DNA of 5,826 nucleotides from Paracoccaceae bacterium (GTDB lineage Bacteria > Pseudomonadota > Alphaproteobacteria > Rhodobacterales > Rhodobacteraceae), in the NCBI GenBank assembly GCA_007134405.1, contig SLKW01000419.1, positions 1 through 5,826 on the forward strand, in the 5' to 3' direction. Both the position numbers and the translations under genes were made by a program. Positions within the stretch are counted from its first letter, which is position 1. The number at the start of each line of letters is the position of its first letter. Shown piece after piece: positions 1 to 5,170 of this stretch. The notes under the pieces were generated by a model. The model searched no databases and was not told the DNA's origin. It worked only from the letters and a program-made list of their open reading frames with translations.

Positions 1-11
1 TCCACCGCCAT
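1..11 (-). CDS. 5' end of a minus-strand gene leaving the window (product unknown)
   Basis: Only the start codon and about two and a half further codons (Met-Ala-Val) are inside the window, so no product can be given. The case for a gene is the translation start: on the minus strand an AGGGAGG Shine-Dalgarno (plus positions 18-24) lies 6 nt upstream of the ATG at 9-11, the best-looking ribosome binding site in the left part of the window. A consensus -10 hexamer sits about 85 bp upstream. It lies downstream of the acyltransferase gene on the same strand, with 134 bp between that gene's stop and this start, so it probably has its own promoter. Confidence 0.4.
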
Positions 12-96
12 GATGATCCTCCCTGCCTCGAAGGAGTGAATCACACGCTGGCCAAAATGGGAATCGCCCGCCGAGTCAAAGCCTCGCGCCGCTGGT

Positions 97-102
97 ATTA
101 TA
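97..102 (-). promoter_or_regulatory. Consensus -10 box (TATAAT) on the minus strand
   Basis: Minus-strand TATAAT, a perfect sigma70-type -10 hexamer in otherwise GC-rich DNA. The 17-bp-spaced -35 position reads CGGACC, a poor match, so the promoter may be activator-dependent or fortuitous. It would give a leader of roughly 80 nt before the ATG at 9-11. Confidence 0.35.
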
Positions 103-119
103 TCATGCGCTTGCGTGAT

Positions 120-135
120 GGTCCGCCAGCGGACC
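120..135. terminator. Hairpin just after the acyltransferase stop codon
   Basis: GGTCCGC-CA-GCGGACC is a perfect 7-bp inverted repeat beginning 10 nt past the acyltransferase stop codon (minus strand). No U-run follows on either strand, so this is at best a non-canonical terminator or an RNA-end-stabilising hairpin. The 2-nt spacer means the real stem would be about 6 bp with a 4-nt loop. Confidence 0.35.
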
Positions 136-145
136 GTCGGCCGGT

Positions 146-913
146 TCAGCTCTTTGGCCCCGGCTCCGCAGCCGATGCGGGCGCCGGCAGCTCGAATCCC
201 GCCTCGGCCATCAGCCGGTCCGAGCCCCCCTCGACCGCGTCTTCAAGCTGGGCCATGAACGCGCGCAGGGGCAGGCCCGGCGGGATCGGTTCCAGGAACT
301 CGACCACCGCGGTGCCGGGCGCGCGGTAGATGCGCCGCCGCGGCCAGAAGACGCCGACGTTGCAGGCGACCGGGATGCAGCGCGTGTCCATCTCCTGATA
401 GAGCGCGCCGGTGCCGACCTTGTAGTCGCGTTTCGCGCCCGGTTCGACGCGGGTGCCCTGCGGATAGATGATCAGTTGCCCCGGCTCCTGCTCGCCGGAC
501 TTCACGCGCGCCAGCATGTCGCGGATCGCCCGCCCGCGCCGGCCGCGATCGACCGGCACGCAACCGATCCGGCGCGCGTACCAGCCCAGGATGGGCGCGC
601 GGTTGAGCTCCTGCTTCATCACGAATTTCGGGCGCGGCAATTCGCTGACCAGGATGATGATGTCGAAAAAGCTCTGATGCTTGGCGGCGATCATCACCTC
701 GCCGGTGGGCACTTCGCCGCGCACCTCGGAATGCAGGCCGATCATCCAGCGCGCGGTCCAGCGCACGTAGCGGCACCAGGTATGCACCCCCGCGAACGCG
801 CCGCGCCGGTCGACCATCGCCCAGGGCGTGAAGAAGACCGCCATCAGCGCCATCATCGCATAGGCCTGCCCCGCGAACAGAAGCGAGCGCGTCCATCGCC
901 ACGCATAGGCCAT
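146..913 (-). CDS. plsC: Lysophospholipid acyltransferase (1-acyl-sn-glycerol-3-phosphate acyltransferase, PlsC family)
   Basis: Complete 255-residue protein that should transfer an acyl chain to the sn-2 position of lysophosphatidic acid, giving phosphatidic acid at the inner membrane. Seen in the sequence: a hydrophobic N-terminal helix (about residues 8-31); the catalytic HX4D motif as HQSFFD (79-84); the second block GCVPVDRGRR (117-126); the third block YPQGTR (150-155), with Gln where the canonical motif has Glu; and the fourth block IPVACNVG (180-187). The C-terminal tail (about 240-255) is Ala/Pro-rich and looks dispensable. The ATG at 911-913 is the only normal start before an in-frame TAG at 1034-1036; its Shine-Dalgarno (GGGCGG) is weak. 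That ATG overlaps a TGA in another frame (TGATG), as in translationally coupled genes, but no credible gene lies upstream. Family assignment is firm. The exact substrate is inferred, because PlsC paralogues such as ornithine-lipid acyltransferases share these motifs. Confidence 0.9.
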   Translation of the reverse strand: MAYAWRWTRSLLFAGQAYAMMALMAVFFTPWAMVDRRGAFAGVHTWCRYVRWTARWMIGLHSEVRGEVPTGEVMIAAKHQSFFDIIILVSELPRPKFVMKQELNRAPILGWYARRIGCVPVDRGRRGRAIRDMLARVKSGEQEPGQLIIYPQGTRVEPGAKRDYKVGTGALYQEMDTRCIPVACNVGVFWPRRRIYRAPGTAVVEFLEPIPPGLPLRAFMAQLEDAVEGGSDRLMAEAGFELPAPASAAEPGPKS

Positions 914-1011
914 CAGCGCGCCGCCCGTGACGCCGGAGCGCGTGCGAAAGATGTCGTTGACCAGTTTACCATCGCGCGCCTCAACTCTCGCCGCCGGCCC
1001 CCTCGCGGGCC

Positions 1012-1040
1012 TTGGAACCGGCCCGGTGGCTTGCTACAAC
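1012..1040 (+). promoter_or_regulatory. Probable promoter of the zinc-ribbon gene
   Basis: TTGGAA (1012-1017), a 17-bp spacer and TACAAC (1035-1040) match a sigma70-type promoter. The TG preceding the -10 with one base between gives an extended -10. Transcription would start near 1047, leaving a leader of about 50 nt before the ATG at 1098. It lies in the 184-bp divergent gap with the acyltransferase gene, for which I found no comparably good promoter on the other strand. Confidence 0.5.
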
Positions 1041-1097
1041 ACCTCGCGGTCCGCGCCAATGGCCCTGCGGACGCGGGCTCATGCGAATGGAGACGCG

Positions 1098-1802
1098 ATG
1101 CGGCTGGTCTGCCCGAATTGCGATGCGGTTTACGAGGTCGCCGACACCGCGGTGCCCGCCTCCGGGCGCGAAGTCCAGTGTTCGGCCTGCGCGCATCGCT
1201 GGTTTCACCGGCCGGCGTCAGGCGATGCCGCGCCTGTCGGCCAAGCCGGCGCTGCGGACCGGTCCGCCGCAACAGTCCCCGAGGCGGCGCGCGCCGACGA
1301 ATCCCAGACGCCCTCCGGTCGTGCCGACGCGCCGCAGGCGCGGCCCACCGATCCCGCCGTCCTGCAGATCCTGCGCGAGGAAGCCGCGCGCGAGATGGAA
1401 CAACGCCGCCGCGGCCGAAGCGCGCCGGGCGAGCCCGCGCCGCGCCGCGAACCGGCGACGGCGGAACCGGCCAAGGCAGAACCGGCGAAAGAGCCTGCGG
1501 CGCACGAACCCGCCACGCCGCGGCGCGCGCTTCTGCCCGAAATCGACGAGGTCAGCCCGACCCTGCACCCGCACGGCGCGCAAGGGGAAGCGACCGTCAT
1601 CCACCGCCCCTCGCAGCCCCGGTCGCGCGGCGGCTTTGCCGCCGGGCTCGCGGTGTCGTTCACGCTCTCGGTGATGGCCGCCGCGGCCTATGTCTGGGCA
1701 CCGGATCTGGCCGCCGCGGTCCCGCCGCTTGCAGAGCCGCTCGCCGTCTATGTCGCGGCCATCGACGATCTGCGGCTCGCCATCCACGACGCGGCGCGCT
1801 GA
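1098..1802 (+). CDS. MJ0042-type zinc-ribbon, single-pass membrane protein
   Basis: 234 residues. The N-terminus is a zinc ribbon of the MJ0042 type: C5-P-N-C8 and C28-S-A-C31, with the family's typical CPNC, Y-V-D and QC..C..RWF pattern. A long disordered Ala/Pro/Glu-rich linker follows, containing an EPA/KAEPA-like repeat at about 117-139 and an acidic/basic stretch at about 92-107. One hydrophobic segment (about 179-200) precedes a short C-terminal region. The predicted topology is a cytoplasmic zinc ribbon tethered to the inner membrane, with function unknown. I chose ATG 1098 because GGAG (1089-1092) lies 5 nt upstream and the ribbon begins at residue 5; a longer frame from 927 would add 57 non-conserved-looking residues. 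In Rhodobacterales I recall this gene being divergent from ftsE-ftsX; here its divergent neighbour is the acyltransferase. Zinc binding is inferred from the cysteines. Confidence 0.85.
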   Translation: MRLVCPNCDAVYEVADTAVPASGREVQCSACAHRWFHRPASGDAAPVGQAGAADRSAATVPEAARADESQTPSGRADAPQARPTDPAVLQILREEAAREMEQRRRGRSAPGEPAPRREPATAEPAKAEPAKEPAAHEPATPRRALLPEIDEVSPTLHPHGAQGEATVIHRPSQPRSRGGFAAGLAVSFTLSVMAAAAYVWAPDLAAAVPPLAEPLAVYVAAIDDLRLAIHDAAR

Positions 1803-2261
1803 CGCCCGAGCCGCAGCGATACCCCTCCAGGCTTTCCGGGCGGGTGGGATCGTAGTCGCGGATGTTGAAGTGGATTTCACCGCGGGTCTTGATGACGCGG
1901 CGGGTCAGGTCCATGAACTGATCGGGCGAACACCGGTAATTGCGGACGAAATCCGCCTCGGTCCGACAGGGAGCCAGATCAACGAGCACGCCGTCGTTCA
2001 GCAGCAGCACGTGGGAGAAAGGCACGCCTTCGATCCAGGAACCCCAGCTTGCATACGGGGCGACTTCCACCCGCCGATCAAGGCAAGGTCGGCATCGCCG
2101 GTCAGAAGAGCCTGGGCCGCGGACAGCAGTTGCGCGTAGCGCGGCGGCGCCGCGCCGCTTTCGCCAGCGCCCCGCAGAATATCGGTCACCTGCGCATCGG
2201 AAGTCCGTGTCCCGCTCTCGGCGCTCTTGATCGCCTGCTCGATGACCGAGACCTGCCCCAT
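1803..2261 (-). pseudogene. Frameshifted unrecognised gene without a proper 3' end
   Basis: Two protein-like stretches on the minus strand sit in different frames. The first (ATG at 2259-2261 down to about 2070, about 64 residues, beginning MGQVSVIEQAIKSAES) looks like a normal soluble N-terminus. The second (about 2079 to 1803, about 93 residues, including VAPYASWGSWIEGVPF and HFNIRDYDPTRPESLEG) has a coding-like composition unlike the Arg/Pro-rich shadow frames nearby. They join across about 2063-2083 if one base is restored, giving about 155 residues. The first frame stops at 1998-2000. The second has no stop before 1660, so it would run 140 bp into the 3' end of the zinc-ribbon gene; coding character fades at 1803. 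This looks like a decayed or 3'-truncated gene, though a sequencing error at the junction is possible. The Shine-Dalgarno is moderate (GGGGATCGGGA before the ATG). I do not recognise the family and assign no function. Confidence 0.6.
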
Positions 2262-2322
2262 TCCCGATCCCCGTTTTCCTGCGTTCCGTCGGAGGCGTCG
2301 TAGCGCCAGACTGGGCGCCAAC

Positions 2323-2342
2323 CGATAAACATCCGATTATCG
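2323..2342. promoter_or_regulatory. Dyad CGATAA-N8-TTATCG (possible operator)
   Basis: A perfect 6-bp inverted repeat with an 8-bp spacer lies about 60-80 bp upstream of the broken gene's ATG, in a local AT-rich patch. The geometry fits a dimeric helix-turn-helix regulator binding about two half-sites per helical turn and a half, but I do not recognise a known operator. Minus-strand GATAAT overlaps it as a weak -10 candidate without a good -35. Confidence 0.3.
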
Positions 2343-2398
2343 TGCCGCGACATATTTGCCGTCGCACCTGCCGATTTCCCGGCCTGCAAGTCAATCCG

Positions 2399-2423
2399 CC
2401 GGCACCGGCCTGACCGGTGTCGG
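2399..2423 (+). other. Strong 10-bp stem-loop
   Basis: CCGGCACCGG, loop CCTGA, CCGGTGTCGG: ten pairs including one G-U if transcribed on the plus strand; on the minus strand that pair becomes an A-C mismatch. No U-run follows, so it is not a standard intrinsic terminator. It could be an RNA structure or simply a palindrome in GC-rich DNA. Confidence 0.4.
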
Positions 2424-2452
2424 CAAAGCCCATTTCCGGCGCACAGCACTTT

Positions 2453-2471
2453 GCCCGCCCCGACGGCGGGC
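2453..2471. other. GC-only stem-loop
   Basis: GCCCGCC, loop CCGAC, GGCGGGC: seven G-C pairs. No U-run follows on either strand. It resembles the GC stems seen in terminators of GC-rich bacteria, but the assignment as a terminator is weak. Confidence 0.35.
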
Positions 2472-2508
2472 CTTGCAAACCGCCTAGACCGCGCGAAGCG
2501 CCGGCAAA

Positions 2509-2541
2509 CTGCCACCCGCCTGCCACCCGCCTGCCACCCGC
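2509..2541. repeat. Three perfect tandem copies of an 11-bp repeat
   Basis: CTGCCACCCGC occurs three times head to tail (2509-2519, 2520-2530, 2531-2541). A degenerate fourth unit, TTGCCATACAC, follows at 2542-2552. The core TGCCACCCG recurs once inverted (CGGGTGGCA, 2696-2704). An 11-bp period puts each copy on nearly the same face of the helix, as in protein-binding direct repeats, but slippage-derived repetition explains it equally well. The array abuts the -35 of the promoter candidate at 2542-2569. Confidence 0.85.
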
Positions 2542-2569
2542 TTGCCATACACATGCCGGCAGGCATAAT
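2542..2569 (+). promoter_or_regulatory. Promoter-like sequence with no gene downstream
   Basis: TTGCCA (2542-2547), a 16-bp spacer and CATAAT (2564-2569): five of six matches in both hexamers of the sigma70 consensus, good for this GC-rich genome. A start near 2576 would transcribe rightwards into gene-free DNA and towards the tRNA gene from the antisense side. The inverted repeat ATGCC-GGCA-GGCAT (2553-2566) overlaps the spacer and -10 and could be an operator. The 11-bp repeats end at the -35. A small RNA or a relic promoter are both possible. Confidence 0.4.
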
Positions 2570-2727
2570 ACATGCAATATCAGCCACTTACTCTTCCACC
2601 AGCCGGAGCCCATCCAGCCCCCTGCGCGCGCTGCGTTCAGCTTTCGTCAACCATCCGCGCAGGCCGGCCTCGGATCGGAAAGTCGGGTCATCGAACGGGT
2701 GGCACGAGACGGTGGACCGAGCCGCGC

Positions 2728-2749
2728 ACGGCCAGTCAACGGCCAGTCA
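2728..2749. repeat. Perfect tandem duplication of 11 bp
   Basis: ACGGCCAGTCA is repeated exactly (2728-2738 and 2739-2749), 30 bp beyond the 3' end of the tRNA gene. The unit differs from the other 11-bp repeat at 2509-2541, but the unit length is the same. Confidence 0.8.
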
Positions 2750-2778
2750 GATGCGACAGACATTTGCACAGGATGATC

Positions 2779-2853
<75 letters not shown>

Positions 2854-2866
2854 CGCTTGTGGCGGC

Positions 2867-2895
2867 GAGATAGACGCAAACGATCATGGGCGCAA
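2867..2895 (-). promoter_or_regulatory. Probable promoter of the tRNA-Thr gene
   Basis: On the minus strand TTGCGC (plus 2890-2895), a 17-bp spacer and TATCTC (plus 2867-2872) lie directly upstream of the tRNA. A start would fall a few nucleotides before the mature 5' end at 2853. The hexamers are imperfect; position and spacing carry the call. I found no convincing match on the plus strand for the divergent operon within the same 86-bp gap. Confidence 0.4.
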
Positions 2896-2939
2896 GCGTT
2901 ATCTGGACGCTCTGCCGTTGCTGCGTTAAGACCTTGGGC

Positions 2940-3149
2940 ATGACGGGGACCGATCCAAAGACGCCGAAACGCAAGACACCCGGCGACCGGGACGGCACCG
3001 CCGCGGATGCCCGCGCCGCGCGGCTCAAGGCCGCGCTCCGCGCAAACCTCGCGCGGCGCAAGGCGCAGGCGCGCGCCCGGTCGCAGGGGGCGGATCCGGC
3101 GGGCAGCGATCACCCGGCCGCAGTGCAGGAGAGACCGAACGATGAGTGA
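2940..3149 (+). CDS. Small basic protein, first gene of the hisD operon
   Basis: 69 residues, with no recognised domain. It begins MTGTDPKTPKRKTPGD and has a central Arg/Ala/Lys-rich helix (about residues 25-45, ARLKAALRANLARRKAQARA), followed by a disordered Gly/Ser/Asp tail. The helix is amphipathic and strongly positive. The same kind of short ORF, with an ALKANLARRKAQ-like core, sits ahead of the DUF2948 gene in Rhodobacterales as I recall; this makes it a real gene despite its size. ATG 2940 is chosen because upstream in-frame residues (from 2886) lie in the tRNA promoter region and include a Cys-rich, unrelated-looking stretch; its ribosome binding site is poor. Its stop overlaps the next start by 8 nt, so the two are probably translationally coupled. 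Function unknown; RNA or membrane binding would be speculation. Confidence 0.7.
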   Translation: MTGTDPKTPKRKTPGDRDGTAADARAARLKAALRANLARRKAQARARSQGADPAGSDHPAAVQERPNDE

Positions 3150-3651
3150 CGCGACCTTCGAGGAGGGGCGCGAGCGTCCGTTGCGGCTGATTGCGCGCGA
3201 TGCCGAGGATCTCAAGGTGATCTCGGCCCTCGTGCAGGATGCGGTGCTGACCGGCGTCGACCTGCGGTTCGATTCGCGGCGGCGGCGGTTCACGCTTCTC
3301 GTCAATCGTTTCCGTTGGGAGGACCAGCGGGGAGCCGTCGCCCAGGGCCAGGATTTCGAACGCGTGCGCGCCCTGCTCGATTTCGCCGATGTTCGCACGG
3401 CGCGCCATCAGGGGCTCGAGGGGCGCGACGCGGACACGGTCTTGTCGCTGCTGTCGCTGAGCTGGGAACCCGCGCCGGAGGCGGAGAGCGTCGCGCCGGA
3501 CGCCCCGGCGGGCCCTGGCCGGGTCACGCTCGTCTTTTCGGGCGACGGGGCGATCGCTCTCGACGTGGAGTGCCTGGAGGTACAGCTTTGCGATGTGACC
3601 CGCCCCTACGCGGCGCCATCGGGCCGCGCCCCCGCGCACCGGACCGACTGA
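3142..3651 (+). CDS. DUF2948 family protein
   Basis: 169 residues. The opening fits the DUF2948 family: ERPLRLIARDAEDLKVISAL, then VQDAVLTGVDLRFDSRRRRF and LLVNRFRWED (within residues about 10-66). A second conserved block is VRTARHQGLEGRDADTVLSLLSLSW (about 91-115), and the C-terminal part (GRVTLVFSGDGAIALDVECLEVQLCDV) ends in the family's predicted beta strands. No signal peptide or membrane segment is seen. Molecular function is unknown. AGGAGAG (3127-3133) lies 8 nt before ATG 3142, a strong site that decides the start over the longer frame from 3007. It overlaps the small upstream gene by 8 nt and is followed by hisD after 10 nt, an arrangement I know from Rhodobacterales, so co-transcription with hisD is very likely. 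A role in histidine synthesis is not shown. Confidence 0.9.
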   Translation: MSDATFEEGRERPLRLIARDAEDLKVISALVQDAVLTGVDLRFDSRRRRFTLLVNRFRWEDQRGAVAQGQDFERVRALLDFADVRTARHQGLEGRDADTVLSLLSLSWEPAPEAESVAPDAPAGPGRVTLVFSGDGAIALDVECLEVQLCDVTRPYAAPSGRAPAHRTD

Positions 3652-3661
3652 AGGACAGACC

Positions 3662-4966
3662 ATGCCGCTCATGCTTTCCACCCGCGAGGCGGGGTTCGAA
3701 GCCGCCTTTGCAGCGCTGCTTGGCGCCAAGCGCGAAGACGCGCAAGAGGTCGACGATGCGGTAACCGCGATCATCGCCGACGTGCGGACGCGCGGGGATG
3801 CCGCGCTGATCGAGTTGACGGCGCGTTTCGACCGGCTGGACCTGCGCCCCGAGACACTGGCCCTGTCGCCGGCCGAGATCGATGCCGCCTGCGCCCAGGT
3901 CGCGCCCGAGGACCGCTCGGCCCTGGAAATCGCGGCGGAGCGCATTCGCGCCTACCACGTCCGCCAACGGCCCGAAGACGCGCGCTGGACCGACCCTGAG
4001 GGCGCGACCCTCGGCTGGCGCTGGGGTCCGGTTGCCTCGGCGGGGCTCTACGTGCCGGGGGGGCTGGCAAGCTACCCTTCCTCGGTCCTGATGAACGCGA
4101 TCCCGGCGCAGGTCGCGGGTGTCGAGCGATTGGCGATCTGCGCGCCCATGCCCGAAGGGCGGATCAACCCGCTGGTCGTGCTCGCCGCCCGGCTGACGGG
4201 GATCGAGACCATCTACCGGATCGGCGGGGCGCAGGCGATTGCGGCGCTGGCCTACGGGACCGAAAGCGTGGCGCCCGTGGACAAGATCACCGGACCGGGC
4301 AACGCCTGGGTGGCGGCGGCCAAGCGGCGGGTCTTCGGGCGCGTGGGTATCGACATGATCGCGGGGCCCTCCGAGATCCTGGTGATCGGCGACGGGACGG
4401 GCGATCCGGACTGGATCGCGCTCGACCTTCTCAGCCAGGCCGAGCACGACGAGAGTGCGCAGGCAATCCTGATCACTACCTCCGAGACCGAGGCGCAAGC
4501 GGTGACGGCCGCGGTGGAGCGACAGCTGACCGCGCTCGCGCGTCGCGCCATCGCGGGCGAAAGCTGGCAGAGACATGGTGCCGTGATCGTCGCGCGCGAT
4601 CTTGACGAGGCCGCCGCACTGAGTGACCGCATCGCGCCGGAGCATCTGGAGCTTTGCACCGACGATCCCGAGGCGGTGCTGGCAAAGATCCGGCATGCCG
4701 GTGCGGTCTTTCTGGGCCACTGGACGCCCGAGGCGATCGGCGACTACGTCGGCGGGCCGAACCATGTGCTGCCGACGGCGCGCTCGGCGCGGTTCTCCTC
4801 AGGGCTCTCGGTGCTCGATTTCATGAAGCGCACGACGATCGCCCGAATGACCCCGGGCGCCCTGGCGGCGATTGGACCGGCCGCGGAGAGACTCGCGCAA
4901 GCCGAGGGACTGCAAGCGCACGGCGCGAGCGTGCGCGCCCGGCTGGAGCGGCTAAACAACGGCTAA
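3662..4966 (+). CDS. hisD: Histidinol dehydrogenase
   Basis: 434 residues, full length for the family. It oxidises L-histidinol to L-histidine in two NAD+-dependent steps, the end of histidine biosynthesis, in the cytoplasm as a zinc-dependent homodimer. Visible landmarks: GLYVPGG (128-134); GGAQAIAALAYGT (188-200); the signature VGIDMIAGPSE (228-238); SQAEHD (258-263), carrying zinc ligands Gln259 and His262; APEHLE (325-330), with catalytic Glu327 and His328; GDYVGGPNHVLPT (360-372), with zinc ligand Asp361; and C-terminal His420. The numbering falls within one residue of the well-studied enterobacterial enzyme. The ATG at 3662 has AAGGA (3651-3655) upstream, overlapping the DUF2948 stop. 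No other his gene is in the window. The gene looks intact. UPF0262 and low-molecular-weight phosphatase genes, which I expect downstream in Rhodobacterales, do not follow. Confidence 0.97.
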   Translation: MPLMLSTREAGFEAAFAALLGAKREDAQEVDDAVTAIIADVRTRGDAALIELTARFDRLDLRPETLALSPAEIDAACAQVAPEDRSALEIAAERIRAYHVRQRPEDARWTDPEGATLGWRWGPVASAGLYVPGGLASYPSSVLMNAIPAQVAGVERLAICAPMPEGRINPLVVLAARLTGIETIYRIGGAQAIAALAYGTESVAPVDKITGPGNAWVAAAKRRVFGRVGIDMIAGPSEILVIGDGTGDPDWIALDLLSQAEHDESAQAILITTSETEAQAVTAAVERQLTALARRAIAGESWQRHGAVIVARDLDEAAALSDRIAPEHLELCTDDPEAVLAKIRHAGAVFLGHWTPEAIGDYVGGPNHVLPTARSARFSSGLSVLDFMKRTTIARMTPGALAAIGPAAERLAQAEGLQAHGASVRARLERLNNG

Positions 4967-4986
4967 GCGCAGGCCCTGGAAACGAA

Positions 4987-5029
4987 GGGCGGCGCAGCCG
5001 GAGCCCTGTCGCACCGGGTGCGGCCGCCC
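4987..5029. other. Nested stem-loop after hisD
   Basis: GGGCGGC (4987-4993) pairs perfectly with GCCGCCC (5023-5029). Inside lies a second hairpin, CGCAC-CGG-GTGCG (5010-5022). It begins 20 nt after the hisD stop. There is no U-run, but the structure could protect the 3' end or help terminate hisD transcription. Confidence 0.4.
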
Positions 5030-5066
5030 GCGAATGTGGTCAACCGACTTCGGTCGCAGCCCCCAG

Positions 5067-5087
5067 GCTCACGCCGCAGGCGTGAGC
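5067..5087. terminator. Perfect hairpin between convergent hisD and creatinase genes
   Basis: GCTCACGCC-GCA-GGCGTGAGC: nine pairs closing a 3-nt loop, equally stable on both strands. It is about midway between the two convergent stop codons (4966 and 5171), the usual place for a bidirectional terminator. A U-run is lacking on both sides, so the call rests on stem strength and context; a chromosomal REP-like palindrome is the alternative. Confidence 0.45.
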
Positions 5088-5089
5088 GC

Positions 5090-5127
5090 GGCCCGGCGAG
5101 GGACAAGCATCTTCGATGCGCCGGCCC
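5090..5127. other. Second stem-loop in the hisD-creatinase gap
   Basis: CCGGCG (5093-5098) can pair with CGCCGG (5119-5124), extended by two G-C pairs past a C-C mismatch. The inner hairpin is GCATC-TTC-GATGC (5107-5119). Together with the two preceding hairpins, most of this 204-bp gap can fold. Confidence 0.35.
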
Positions 5128-5170
5128 AAGGCGGGCACCCCCCGAAACCATGACACGCGACTTCAGATGA

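Larger units (their letters stand above)
2262..2778. other. 517-bp region without a credible gene
   Basis: Every open frame here has the Arg/Pro/Ala-rich composition of chance frames in GC-rich DNA. The one that extends through the tRNA gene encodes the familiar antisense-tRNA peptide (VRIELTASPLPRECSTTELR) and is spurious. What it does contain is a dyad (2323-2342), two hairpins (2399-2423 and 2453-2471), an 11-bp triplicate (2509-2541), a plus-strand promoter match (2542-2569), a lone inverted copy of the repeat core (CGGGTGGCA, 2696-2704) and an 11-bp duplication (2728-2749). Several AT-richer patches (around 2323-2355 and 2565-2592) stand out from the GC-rich background. Confidence 0.6.

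Noticed and set aside
36..329. Plus-strand frame of 97 codons from a GTG, preceded by AAGGA
   Set aside because: The purine-rich stretch touches the start codon, leaving no proper spacing. Two thirds of the frame is antisense to the acyltransferase C-terminus.
476..1855. Long plus-strand open frame (459 codons) covering the acyltransferase and zinc-ribbon genes
   Set aside because: It is antisense to the acyltransferase and out of frame with the zinc ribbon. Its Arg/Pro/Ala/His-rich composition is that of chance frames in GC-rich DNA, and both true genes have clear motifs.
2063..2083. Programmed -1 ribosomal frameshift site in the broken gene
   Set aside because: No X-XXY-YYZ slippery heptamer or downstream pseudoknot is apparent, and the missing stop codon argues for decay instead.
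2509..2552. CRISPR array
   Set aside because: The repeats are 11 bp with no spacers between them, and no cas gene is present.
1660..2613. Single 317-codon minus-strand gene starting MGSGWWKSKW
   Set aside because: Only the stretch from about 2079 to 1803 looks like protein. The part upstream is shadow to the better coding frame that starts at 2261, and the part below 1803 is antisense to the zinc-ribbon gene.
3524..4765. Minus-strand open frame of 413 codons across hisD
   Set aside because: It is the antisense shadow of a full-length hisD with all active-site motifs; it has no recognisable motif of its own.
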